Of a DNA stretch of 64,000 nt, positions 34,429-46,800 are shown one piece after another (position 1 is the stretch's first letter; every line of letters begins with the position of its first letter). Under the pieces are notes generated by a model, which was not told the origin of the DNA, made no database searches, and saw only the letters and a list, made by a program, of their open reading frames with translations. The translations under genes and the position numbers were made by a program. The stretch is from Inia geoffrensis (taxonomy: Eukaryota; Chordata; Mammalia; Artiodactyla; Iniidae): assembly GCA_036417435.1 (NCBI GenBank), contig CM070917.1, positions 61,292,436-61,356,435 on the forward strand. Reading direction: 5' to 3'.

Positions 34429-34890
34429 ATGATGCCGCCCGCGACGGCGGCCCCCTCGGTCTCCCTCCGGGAGCTGGCCGATCTCGCCATCGGCACCCCG
34501 GAGGTGGGCGCCGTCAACTTCACGGCCCTGCACACGCTCATCGTGGCCATGCTCAAGAATCTCAACCTGCAGGATACTCGGATCGACTTCCCGTCCTCGA
34601 TGGTCGAGCAGAGCCGCTTGTTCGAGTCCCCACGGGTCTCAAGCAGCAGGGCGCAGCCGCAGGCGCTGGAGAGCCAGGGGAAGGACCTGGGCGGGCAGGT
34701 CCAGGACCTCAGCCTGCAGCTCAAGACCACGAGGGGCCAGGTGCAGGCCATCGTGCAAAACTTCCCCTCCCAGGCCGGCGGGCTGGACGCCGCGGACTGG
34801 CTGGAAGTGAAGGATCTGCCCGTGCTTACGCAGGGGAAGGCGCAAGTAGGGTCGACGAAAGTCCGGAAGGACGGCGAGCCGGTACCCCAG
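34429..34890 (+). CDS. QRICH2: QRICH2 exon 1
   Basis: Two adjacent ATGs (34429, 34432); the second has A at -3 and gives MPPATAAPS, my preferred start. Encodes [20 protein letters not shown] onward and a helical segment; ends EPVPQ before donor gtgggc, phase 0. An internal splice is not excluded. Confidence 0.82.
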
Positions 34891-37800
34891 GTGGGCGCGC
34901 GGGCTGTCCGCCCCTCCCCCCGCCCCGGCCGCTCTGCAGCGCCCCCTGGAGCTGAGCCCCGGAGGCGCACCTGGGGGAGGAGGCCGGAGCCGGCAGATGC
35001 GGCCTGGGCCCACGCGGCCCGTGCTCTACCTTTCAGGGCATGGAGCTGCTCCAGGACATCATGGAAGACGTGAAGATACTGAAGGAAGCCCAGCAAAAGG
35101 CGAAGGAGCAACCCGAGTTGCACCCGGAGGTGACGGAGGTCGGGACCCCACCTTGGGGAGCTGAGTGGCCCCTTCCCGGGCAGCCTCCTTCGTCCCTTCT
35201 GTTTACACGGGGGGCTCACCCACCACTTGTCGGACACCCAGGCATCCTGAACCGACCCAGAGAGGGGCTGACAACTTCTCAATATTCTTTGAGCAAATTT
35301 CCTTTAAACTAGAAGAAAGAAAGAAGGTGGTGGGTGTTGAGAGACAAAGCTTGGTCCAAGAAGAGGGGGACTGGAACGTAGAGGGTTATGGGTCACCACC
35401 ACCATCCCCCTACCTGCAGCCCCCCCAGGCAGCCCCACTCTCACTTGGATCATTGCTCCCTGGGAGAGAGAAGCAGAAATCCCTCAGCATAAGCATTTTC
35501 CAGTGAACAGCAGAGAACGGAAGTATGCCAGTTCCAGGAGATACTAGGCAGTGCTTCTGTTTCAGGCCCATATGAGACCAGAGTAGGGGATTAGAGTTGG
35601 GAAAAAAGGAGGAGCAATTAGGAGGAAGCCCAGGGAGAAGCTGAGAAGAGGGACTTAAGAGAGAAGAAAAGCTCAAAGGAGGAGGTAGCCGAGACCCTGG
35701 AGGAGACTCACCCATGGATGCCACGTGCCCACCTCATCCCAAGGCCTCCAGCCCCCAGCAGGACTCATTTTTGCTCTGGGAAGCTCTTCTTCTTAAAGTG
35801 TGGTGTGTTTAGGTTTGGGGCTGTCTTCGGTTAGACTAAAGGCTTGTTTTACCTTTAGATTCGTAGATTCTGGAGGTTTGCAGAAGTTATAAGGAGCCAC
35901 TTAAATGATAGCAGTTTGCTTTGGTTCTTTTGAGGTGCTTTTCTCTTTAAGCCACACAGTCGTTCAGATGCCCTTGAAGTACCCAGTCATCTTTGTCCTT
36001 GAGAGGCGAGGTTAGCCTCGGAGCAGTGCTGCAATGTCTCACTAGTGGGTTGTGTGAAATGCATCCCAGGACCAAAGAAAGGTTCCCATTCCTGCATCGT
36101 TTTTGCTTGTGGCACGCTGTCCCCGGGTACCACCTACCACACTCCGCTTCCCTTCCTCTTGTTGGCTGGGAAGAGCACGGGGAGCCTGGCTTACCAGCCT
36201 TCTCTTTACCCTCGGCTCTCTCAGACCCACATACCTCCTTTCCTCTTCTGCCTTGTGAGAGTGTGTGTGTGTGTGTCTGTGTCTGTGTGCGCGTGTGCAG
36301 GGGCCACAGGAGGGGCCGCTTTGATCCTTAATCTCTGAACTCTTCTTCCAGAAACTCCTCCAACGGGTTGACGAACTGGAGAAGCTAATTAGAGAAAGGG
36401 ACAAATTCCTGGTAATCTCAGCCAGTTCTGTGGGAAAGGGCCCTCAGGGGCCCCAGGGGGTAGGGTGGTTGCCCGCAGCCCGGCCCCCTCTCTCGGGGCT
36501 CATCCAGACTGTCACCCCAGGTGTCTGCATTCTTCCAGGGTGGGGTGCTGTATGCCCTCTGCCTCTTGGGGTGCCACCCCTGGAATGAGGGAACATTCTT
36601 TCCCTCCTTGCTCAGTTGTCCGTCCAGAGCCCACATGGGACAGGAAACCAGCCACTCAGGACTCACTGGTTACTTGGACAGTGGCTTCTCCTTGGGGCTT
36701 TGGAAGGACCCACCCAATCCTGTTAGTTCTGTTCTGTTCCGAAAGCTTCCTGGGATTAAACTCGGGTGTGTGTGTGTGTGTGTGTGTTGTAGTGTGTGTT
36801 TGGTGTGTGCGTGTGCACACATACGTGTTGTCTTTCACTGTCAGGAAATAATTAGCTGGAAGCTCCGTCTGATGCCTGGTGCAGAAGAAGCTACCATGGT
36901 CACCTGGGAAGAGCTGGAGCAGGCGATTACTGACGGCCGGAAGGCCTCACGAATGGTGAACAGAGACGGGGGTGGGGTGGGGGGGCTTGGGCAGCGGTCT
37001 TGGGTGGGGCCCCCGAACCTTTCCCTTTTTTACTGCTGTGCAGTATTCCATTATGTGGATATTTATAATTTATTTCACAAGTTTTCTATTTTGGATATTT
37101 TTTATGTTTTTCCCCAGTCTTATAACAAACCATGCTCTAATGTGACACTCACACAAGTGAAGGTACTCATAGGGTAGATTCCTAGAAACAGAACGCACAT
37201 TTGTGACTTGGCTAGCTTTTGCCAAATTACCTTTCGTGGGCGTGGTTCCAGTTTGGACCCCCACCAGCAATTCAGGAGAGAACTTGTTTCTCAGTATCCC
37301 GCCAACTCTGTCTGTTGGTACTCACTTTTTTTAGCTTGACCGATCGGTTAGATAGAAAACAGTACCAGAGCATAGTTTTGATTTGCTTTCATAGCTTTTC
37401 AAAGTTCCTTTAGAGTCTGTCCTGAAATGCACGAGTCCCTTCACTATTAGTGGACAAAGGTGACCAACCCTGGAAATAAAACCTCTTCAGGACGCCTTTT
37501 GCTGATGGTGACTTGTACCCATGGGTGTGGGCATCTGTGCCAAGGCAGTGCACAGGATAACCAGCCTAAGCTTTCTTTGTCTGAATAAAGTGAGTATTTT
37601 CAAACGGCCCTCAAGGACAAGGATCAGCTGCCCTTTGGCCTTGACATTCCTCTTCCCCTGGCTTTGTGTATCTGGGTCACTCAAAAAGGGTCACGTGGAC
37701 GTACAGACTCACAGGGAAGAGAGCAAAGAACACTTCGGCACCACCAAGTGGCCATCTGGGGTTCGCCAAATATTATCTGGGTACAAAAGACACCCTTCTG

Positions 37801-40800
37801 GTCTCCCAGACTTTCTTTTTTTCTTTTTTTTTTTTTTTTGCGGTATGCGGACCTCTCACTGTTGTGGTGTCTCCCGTTGCGGAGCACAGGCTCCAGGCCC
37901 GCAGGCTCAGCGGCCATGGCTCACGGGCCCAGCCGCTCTGCGGCATGTGGGATCCTCCCGGAACGGGGCACGAACCCGTGTCCCCTGCATCGGCAGGTGG
38001 ACTCTCAACCACTGCGCCACCAGGGAAGCCCCACCCAGACTGCTTTCTGAGTTAGGGGCCCTTCTTCAGAGGAAAACAGCATCAGAGAGAGTTGGAAGAA
38101 GAGCATGCAAACAAACAGAGTGGCCTAGAAAAAGGTGGCCTCTGCTTTCACTGTTATATTTTTTTAAGCCAAAGCTTTTTTACACTCACCCACGTGTAAC
38201 TGTCCTATGTTTTGAGTGAGCAACACATTTCCTTGGGGTGCCACCAGAAGACACCTGCAAGACCTAAACATAAGCCTCAACAGAAGCAACTCTAGACATT
38301 TTTACTTCTCCAGAGTAAGAAAGTGTCAGGGGTCTGACAGTTGCTCATAATCATGAACGACCCCAGAAGCAGATGAGAATTACTATAAGTATTAATTTTT
38401 GAGAAGCAAGAGAGCAAGTAATGAGAAGTGCAGGCCTGCACAGACCACAATGAAGGCAGTGGAAGGAGAGTTTCACGATCTCAAGTTGGGAAAATATAAC
38501 ACACTTGAGCCCAGGTTTTTTTTGCGTTGGTGGTGGTAACTCTAGGGCAGTTGTGAGGTGCACCATCTGCCTGCATCACGAGTGGAGAGCCAGGGTGGAA
38601 GGGAGGATGTGCGTCCGGGGTTGGGGAGTGTGGTGAGCCCGGAAAAGTAAATTCCATGTTTGGAGAACCAGACATGAGGAAGGAGGCTGCAGCTGTCCAT
38701 GTAGCAGCTACAGTTAAAGGAGTTCAGAGCTAACATGGGCGATGCCCATGCCAGGACTTGAGCGTGAAAGGACACTGACCACGTGTTTCCAAGGGCGTGT
38801 TCTGATGGCCGAGAGGGCGGTTCTTTGCAGTTTTCTTTATCACCCAGAGGTGAGGATGGTGTTGTTGCTCTACTTCCTCTTCCTCCTGGCACTTCTTCTA
38901 ATGGTCAGCAAGAATGAAAGACTTACCGTAATCAGGAAAACCCAGGCCTAGCGTTGTAGTCCAAACGTGCTTAAGGGAGGAAAAAGCTTCCTCAGGTCCC
39001 TGTGATCAGGGTAATGAATCTGGGGTCCAGCCAGCTAAATCTGTGGCAATGGGCTTTTAACAATCGGAGGATCTTCCAGTGGCCATTTTACTAGGTCTGT
39101 GGACCTTGAGGATAGATGATTTCTTGCAGAAACAGCATGTTCAAAGGAAAGGACATTTCCTCTTCAAAGCTTTGTGGCCTGACAGGTTAAACAAAGTAGA
39201 AAGCAAAAATTAAAACCTGGGCTTCCCTGGTGGCGCAATGGTTGAGAGTCCGCCTGCCGACACAGGGGACACGGGTTCGTGCCCCGGTCCGGGAAGATCC
39301 CACATGCCGCAGAGCGGCTGAGCCGGAGAGCCATGGCCGCTGAGCCTGCGCATCCGGAGCCTGTGCTCCGCAACGGGAGAGGCCACAACAGTGAGAGGCC
39401 TGCGTACCACAAAAAAAAAAAAAAAAAAAAATTAAAACTTATCTGCAGGCCTCCAACCGAGGGAAAGGCGGATGACTGCCTGTTAGGTCGTGGTCACCCT
39501 TTGGATATCTTCTACTTTGGGACCCAAGGAATAGTGGAGCAATTTAGAAAGGGACTTCACAAGATTGAACATGACTTCAACTAACCGGGGCCCATCTTCC
39601 TCTGCAAAGTGAATATGCACTGGGTCAGCACCCCTGGCACCAGGACACACACGCCAGCACCCGCCACTGTGCTCTCCGTGGCCGTGGCTGCCCAGTCCGT
39701 GGACGGGGCCTCATGTGCCTCTGGGTGCGAAAAGAAAAGGCCCCTTTAGGCAACTACGGGTCTCCTGGATCATGTTTTTAAAGCCATTCTGCTGATCTCT
39801 GCCTTCTGATTGGAGTGCTTAATTACTGATAGAGTTTACAACTTCCATTTTGCTATTTGTTTTCTATATGTCTTATGTCTTTTCTGTTTCTCTGTTATTG
39901 TCTTCTTGTGTGTTAAATAAATGTATTCTAGTGTACCATTTTAATTCCCTTGTGTCTTTTACTGTATATTTTTTGAGGTTTGTTTTGTGTTGTTTTTTTT
40001 TTTGGCTGCGTTGGGTCTTCGTTGCTGCACGAGGGCTTTCTCTAGTTGCGGCGAGCAGGGGCTACTCTTTGTTGCGGTGCACAGGCTTCTCATCGCGGTG
40101 GCTTCTCTTGTTGCGGAGCAAGGGCTCTAGGTGCGCGGGCTTCAGTAGTGGCGTGCTGGCTCAGTAGTTGTGGCTCACGGGCTCTAGAGCGCAGGCTCAG
40201 GAGTTGTGGCACACGGGCTTAGTTGCTCCGCAGCATGTGGGATCTTCCCGGACCAGGGCTCGAACCCGTGAACCCGTGTCCCCTGCATTGGCGGGCGGAT
40301 TCTTAACCACTGCACCACCAGGGAAGTCCCTTGAGTTATTTTCTTATTGGGTCCATAGCCATGTTCAGTGTAGGGCTGATTATCCTCCACTTCCAACGCA
40401 GCACCTTTCTGAGTCCTTTGCCCCCTGAATTACAGGTTTCTCCAAACTGGTTTGTAGAAACAGGCACTGTTCCCAGCCCCACAAGAGTCTGGGTGCTGTT
40501 CCCTCTAGCTTTAAAGATGGTTCTTTTCCCAGTCTGGGTAGTTTCCTCACATGTATGTGCTGGTCGTTTCTGTGTTGAATACCCGAGGGGGAACCCTCTG
40601 GGGATCTGCTTTGTTGTCTTTACATGCTTGTGCTTTCTTCCCAATCCTATGTTCTTTGAGCTCTCGCTGCCTCAGTCTCCCTGAATGCTTATCTCTGTCT
40701 CCCACACAGGAAGTCTGCTGGGCCCCACTTCAGTCCCCCATCCCTGCATTGCAGCCTGGGAACCATCCAGCCAGTAAGCCGAGGCAACAGTAGGGCTCCC

Positions 40801-43800
40801 GTATTTTGCTTCCCCATCTTTCAGGGATTGCTATAGCCTTCATCAGCTGATACCCAGTGTCTAGAAAACCACTGTTTCATAGTTGTTGCTTTTTGGTTTT
40901 TTGTTTTTGGTTGTTATAGACCGGAAGGTAAAATCTAGTCCCTGTTACTGCATTTGGGCTGGAAATGGGAATAATCCATCATCCTTTTTTTTTTTAACAG
41001 CTTCTTAATTTTCTACAGTATGGTTGTGCCATAAATATACCCCTATTGATAATCTGTTTTCATAAATAATTCCACAGACTCTGTACTTATATTTTGGTGC
41101 ATTCCTTTGTGAGAGTCCATACAGAAAATGGGAATTTCTGGATTTGTGCTTTGCATTTTAAATACACGGTATACTTTCCCTGCAGGGTACACTCTACCAC
41201 CAGCAATGGGTCAATGATGGGGTAGACTTTGTATTGTAAACTCAATAAATTATTCATGTCCTTTATTTGTAGACTCAACGAGGGTTGGAGGTGACCACTT
41301 GTATTTTGCAGGTTTTCCCCTGCCTTTTATGAGGGAAATTACATATTTTGATGCCATTTACAAATGTGCAGATTCTCAGAAATCTGGAGAACTATCCTTC
41401 AAGAATGTCAAAGTTGGTCTTTGTGTCCAGTTTAGTTTTGTGAGGGTATTTTTTTCCAGGGGCTCTAAATCATCTTAGATACCCCACACTTCCTTCCCTC
41501 CAACTCTTATAATGAATACTTTTTACTCAGAGTCACTGATTTCTTTCTTCCTCTTCCACCAGGTCTCAGAGTCATCAACAGGGCTTCCTAGGCGCAAAGG
41601 GCAGGGTTCCATAACATCAAGTGATAAAATTCCAAGTGGAGCCTCCACCAAGCATCCAAGTATTGACGAGGCTATAGAGTCTGCCAGTGGCACAGATAAG
41701 ACCGTCTCGGGAACCAGTGGCATAGGATGCTCCTCTGAAGGGGTTACTGGCAGGGAACGAAGCAAAGGTGCGCCTGCTACTGGGTTTCCTGGTAGAGAAC
41801 AGCCCTCAAGGGCCCGTGAAGAGGCTGCCCTAACCAAACACCGTCCCCAGTTGAGAGCAGAGTCAGATCGTCGCCAGGCTAGAGAGCAGCACGGCCTAGC
41901 ACATCTCCGCAGAGATGAACAAGATGCACACCTTGGCCCAGTTTATCAGGACGTATCCTCCGCAACCTTGCCTAGAGATCTGCATGGTCATGTATCCCCA
42001 GATCAGCATGGGGGAGTGCACATTAGCCAGGGTCAAATCTATGCACGGCCAGACCAACATGGAATAGGACCACTTGGCATGGATCAGCCTGCATCGCTAC
42101 AACCTAGCACTTATGTGCATGGTGTGGTACCCCTCGCTGTGGGTCAGCTTGGGGTGATGCCACCTGGAATGGATGAGCAGGAATTGGTACTAGCTGGCAT
42201 GGCTCAGAGTGGTGCAGTGCCACCATTGGTATCTGGCAGAGATCAGCGAGGATTGGGACTACCTAGTACAGAGCAGCCTGGTATGGTTCCACTTGGCGCA
42301 TATCAGCATGGTGTGATACTTCCTGGCATAGACAAACATGGTATAAAACAGGCTGGCATGGACGAGAGTGGTGTGGGACCGCTTGGCACTGATCAGCATG
42401 GATTGGTACCTCTTGGTGTAGATCAGCACAGATTTGTAATGTTTCACATGGATCAGCAGGGCTTGCTGTCACCTGGTTTGATGCAAGTTGCTGCAGATCA
42501 GCAAGGTTTTGTACAGCCCAGTTTGGGAGTATCTGGCTTCATACAACCTGGCACAGAGCAGCATGATATGATCCAGCCCAGTGCAGGTCAGCCTGCTTTG
42601 GTCCAACCCAGTATAGATCAGCCTGGTTTGGTGCAGCCTGGTGCAGGTCAGCCTGGTTTGGTGCAACCTGGTGCAGGTCAGCCTGGTTTGGTGCAGCCTG
42701 GCGCTGCAGGTCAGCCTGGTTTGGTGCAGCCTGGCGCTGCAGGTCAGCCTGGTTTGGTGCAGCCTGGTGCAGGTCAACCTGGTTTGGTGCAGCCTGGTAC
42801 AGGTCAGCCTGGTTTGGTGCAGCCTGGTGCCGGTCAGCCTGGTTTGGTGCAGCCTGGCGCTGCAGGTCAGCCTGGTTTGGTGCAACCTGGCGCTGCAGGT
42901 CAACCTGGTTTGGTGCAGCCTGGCGCTGCAGGTCAGTCTGGTTTGGTGCAGCCTGGCGCTGCAGGTCAGTCTGGTTTGGTGCAGCCTGGCGCTGCAGGTC
43001 AGCCTGGTTTGGTGCAACCTGGTGCTGCAGGTCAGCCTGGTTTGGTGCAGCCTGGTGCCGGTCAGCCTGGTTTGGTGCAGCCTGGCGCTGCAGATCAGCC
43101 TGGTTTGGTGCAACCTGGCGTTGCAGGTCAGTCTGGTTTGGTGCAGCCTGGCGCTGCAGGTCAGCCTGGTTTGGTGCAACCTGGTGCTGCAGGTCAGCCT
43201 GGTTTGGTGCAGCCTGGTGCCGGTAAGCCTGGCTTTGTGCAACCTGGTGCTGGTCAGCCTGCCTCGGTCCAACCTGGTGCAGGTCACCCTGGTTTGGTCC
43301 AGCCTGGAATGTATCAGCGAGGTTTGGTGCAACCCAGTGCAGGTCAGCCTGGTTTGGTGCAGCCTTGTGCAGGTCCACATGGCTTTTTTCAACCTGGTGT
43401 ATCTATGCCTGGCTTGGTTCCACCTGGTACATATCCACCTGGTCTGGTACAGCCTGGTGGCTATCCACGTGGCTTGGTCCAATCTGGTGCCTATCCACGT
43501 GGTTTCATGCAGCCTCGTGCCGATCAGCGTGGTTTGGTTCAACCTGTAATAGATCAGCATTGGTTGAGGCAATCTGGTACAGATCGAGGCTTGATACCAC
43601 CAGGCACAGAGCTTCATGGCTTTCCAACATACCATGCAGATCCTCGAAGTTTTGTATCACCACGCCCATACCAGCATGGTGTGGCACCTCCTGGCAGAGA
43701 TCAATATGGTCGGGTGTCACCACTCGTAGCCAGTCAAGGTTTGGCATCACCAGGTATAGACCGAGAAGGTTTGGTACCACGAGAGACTTATCAACAAGGT

Positions 43801-46800
43801 TTGATGCGTCCTGGCCCAGACCAGCATGGCCCAAAACCATTACGCACGGGTGTGGGATCTGCACGCCAGGATCAACAGCATTTGGAAACACCTGAACCAG
43901 AGCAGCGTGACCGGGCACATTCCGTCCCAGACTCCCATGGCCCAGGGTACCAAGGTGTAGATCAGTATGTCGAGGTGGGTTTGGATCCAAATGAAATACG
44001 CGACTCAGTCCAACCTGGAGTTTCTGTTCAGACTTCCCCAAGCCAAGATGCCCCCTTTCTCAGGAGCACACACTCCCTTGACTGTTTTTACCGAGGCTTT
44101 TCAGAAAGGAGTGATGTTCAGGGTGAGAAACGTGATTCGCTGGATAAGTTGGCTCCTAGCTTCCCCACGGCAGTGGAAACATTTCGTCTGATGGGAGAGC
44201 TCATCAGCCTCTACGTGGAGCTTAAGGAGAACATAAAGGATCTGGATGATGAACAATCCGGCCGAACAGACTTGGAGAAGATCCAGTGCCTGCTGGCACT
44301 GACGGGTGGGTGTTGCGCGCCCAGAGGAGAGGCTGCTGTCCTCCTCGCTTGGTTTCATCCTTCTGTCTCCCTGGGCCTCTGCCTGAGGCCCTGAAAACAG
44401 CATTTCCATTCTTAGCCATTCTGGGTTCTCCCATAGCCTTCCGGGTCCAAGAGATGGGATTGAACCGGTAGGAGTAAAGGAGCCTCAGAAGAGGAGTGAG
44501 GCAGGTTCTTATGTCTTTGCCAGACTCTCTGGAAAGCAGCTGGGAAGATGTTGGGATGAAGGGAAAGTGATTTCATGGGGTTGGGCAGGGAGAGAGAATG
44601 TTGAAAAATTAAATTTAACCTTTGCACATTGACAATTCTAGCCCCAGAGAGTAATTAAGATTTTAGAGTTGGGTGGAAATGGTGGGTAAGTGGTCCCACA
44701 GCCCTTTAGGATATTAAGCATTAGGTGAACTCTTTAGAGCTAAGGACGCTTATCCCCTAAAAGGACACTCCTTTCTTCCTATCCCCTCTCTCCAGCCCCC
44801 AGGAAAAGCAGATAAATGATATGTGTTGTTCTTGATTGTGAGGGCTGGGATTGGGAGCCCATGGGGATTCTGACTGTAAGGCCTTGATTCTCCATAGTCA
44901 AGAAGTCCATACCCGCTGACCTGCAGGAACAGCTGAAGGCCTTGACCAAGGAAGTTCAGCAGGAAAAAGCAAAAGTAAGTAAGGGAGGGTCTGCCTACTT
45001 GGCCTTCAAGTGCCAATAATCCCTTTCATTTGCATTTGGATAGATTACACAGTCCTTTCACTTTCATTATTATCTCACTGGATCTGTACAGTCCCCTCAG
45101 ATGGGAAACACACCTCAGGTATCCACGTGTTTATTTCCTGGATCTAAAACCTGACATTGAAAGCTATTAAGATTCAGTTGGGCCAACAAGGAGGCCTGAG
45201 CTCCTTTCATTACCTGTGGCCATTTCCAATAAAAGCCACTGTCACTGGAGCAGCCTTGGAGCCAAGTTCGTGGGACTGTCTGGGACCAGCGGTCATGGCG
45301 AGGGGCTGCGGGGTCTTCAGTCATTCTTTCAATGCTAGCTACCTGCATCCATGGGATGGATGGATGGGTGGATGTTAGGAAGGGACCTTTGGGCTTTGCC
45401 AGAGGGTTGGATAGGTTTAGGGAGTGGGGGCGACTCCCTGGCGGTGCAGTGGTTAGGCACTTTCACTGCTAGAGGTCAGGGTTCAATCCCTGGTCTGGGA
45501 ACTAAGATTCCCACAAGCTGCGTGGTGGGAATTTTATTTTTTAAAGGATTGGGGAATGGGGGAGGGGCTTGCTGGGGCTGCAGAGGTACGTTCAGAAAGC
45601 AGAGATCTCAAGCCTGCCTGACCCTCCTCTTCCATTGGATTTGTAGCTGGAAAAGATGAACAGGATCCTGGAGGGGGAGGGAGAGCAAGAAACAGGAGAG
45701 GAGGTGGAAGCTGGCCAGCTGAGCCTGCAGCTGGGCATCCTCAGGTAAAATCCCCCCGCCAAATGCAACTTCTGTCCTGGCGTCACATGTTCTCTCGGAG
45801 GTGATAGAAGCCTTTGGTTCACTCACCCCTGAACTGACCACTGTCTCTGACCCGCATTGTGTCTGCTCTTCAGGTTGTCTGTATCTAGTTCAAGTTGCTA
45901 GTGGAAGTCTCCCAGGTTCTTAAAACAGCTCAGCACCAGGGCTTAGAAGAACAACAAAACAAAAAAAAAAAGCCTCTTAGACTCTGTCCCCAGTTGGAGG
46001 CTTCGGAGCATTTGCTGGAGCCCCTCAGAGCCGTCTCTGTGCAGTGCCAGGCCTCACCCCCTAAGAAGCCTCTCAGGCCAGCACACTGGGCACCCACCTC
46101 CACAACAGGCAGGGCCTTGGAGCCCTTAGACAGAGCTGCAGGGGAACGTGAAAGAGCCCCATCTGCCTCCTCCATCCCTGACGGCCGGGGCTCAGCACTG
46201 CTGGGCCCAGGCCCCTGGGCTGGTGGTGGGGCCGGACCATCTCTCGTGCATGCAGAGTCACCGTGGCTGACATCGAGAAGGAGCTGGCGGAGCTAAGGGA
46301 GAGTCAAGAACGGGGCAAGGTCAGCATGGAACGTTCGGTCTCCGAAGCCTCCCTTTACCTGCAGGATCAGGTGAGGATTCCACACTCTCTAGCCACAGGG
46401 ACTAGGGCCCTTCGCAGAGTTGGCTGTGGACATTGGGGATAGTAGACTCTTACTTGATATATAATGTGCAGATATTTTCTCCTGTTCTGTGGGTTGTCTT
46501 TTCACTCCCTTCAAAGTGTCTGCCTTTACATCTTCTTTTTTGTTTTAAGTGGCGTATAGGTGATTTACGGTGTTGTGTTAGTTCCGGGTGTACATGCCTT
46601 TACGTCTTGAGTGTTACGATCCTTGGTCACCCCAGAATGTTCCCAGTGAGGAGTGTTGGACTAGGAAGAGCCACTGAGCGCTCACAGAAGGATCAGATGG
46701 GCAAAGCCACTGGGCCCAGGGGTCCCACATCAGGAGCCCCTTTGTGCTAGAGGCCCCGTTCTGGGCCCACTCCAAGTTTGTCAGGACAGTGGTTTGCACC

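Larger units (their letters stand above)
36956..41562 (+). other. QRICH2 intron 4
   Basis: Holds old L1M remnants (37025-37400, 40985-41235), two CHR-2 SINEs and one CHR-1 SINE. Stretches 37400-37810, 38035-39215, 39435-39985 and 40335-40980 show no recognisable gene. A 69-codon ORF at 38742-38951 with a hydrophobic stretch is discussed among the rejected items. Confidence 0.65.

Noticed and set aside
34002..35282. 426-codon minus-strand ORF over the QRICH2 5' end
   Set aside because: G+C-rich CpG island suppresses stop codons; no recognisable domain, and it is antisense to true exons 1-2.
38742..38951. 69-codon plus-strand ORF with a hydrophobic helix-like stretch in QRICH2 intron 4
   Set aside because: The hydrophobic stretch comes from a local ttcctcttcctcctgg run; no start context, homology or neighbouring exon supports it. 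Conservation or ribosome profiling would be needed to revive it.
42469..43635. Long open frames of 279-388 codons on the minus strand and in a second plus frame across QRICH2 exon 5
   Set aside because: They arise because the repeat unit is a multiple of three and lacks stops in several frames. They overlap a clear real exon and show only repeat-shadow composition.
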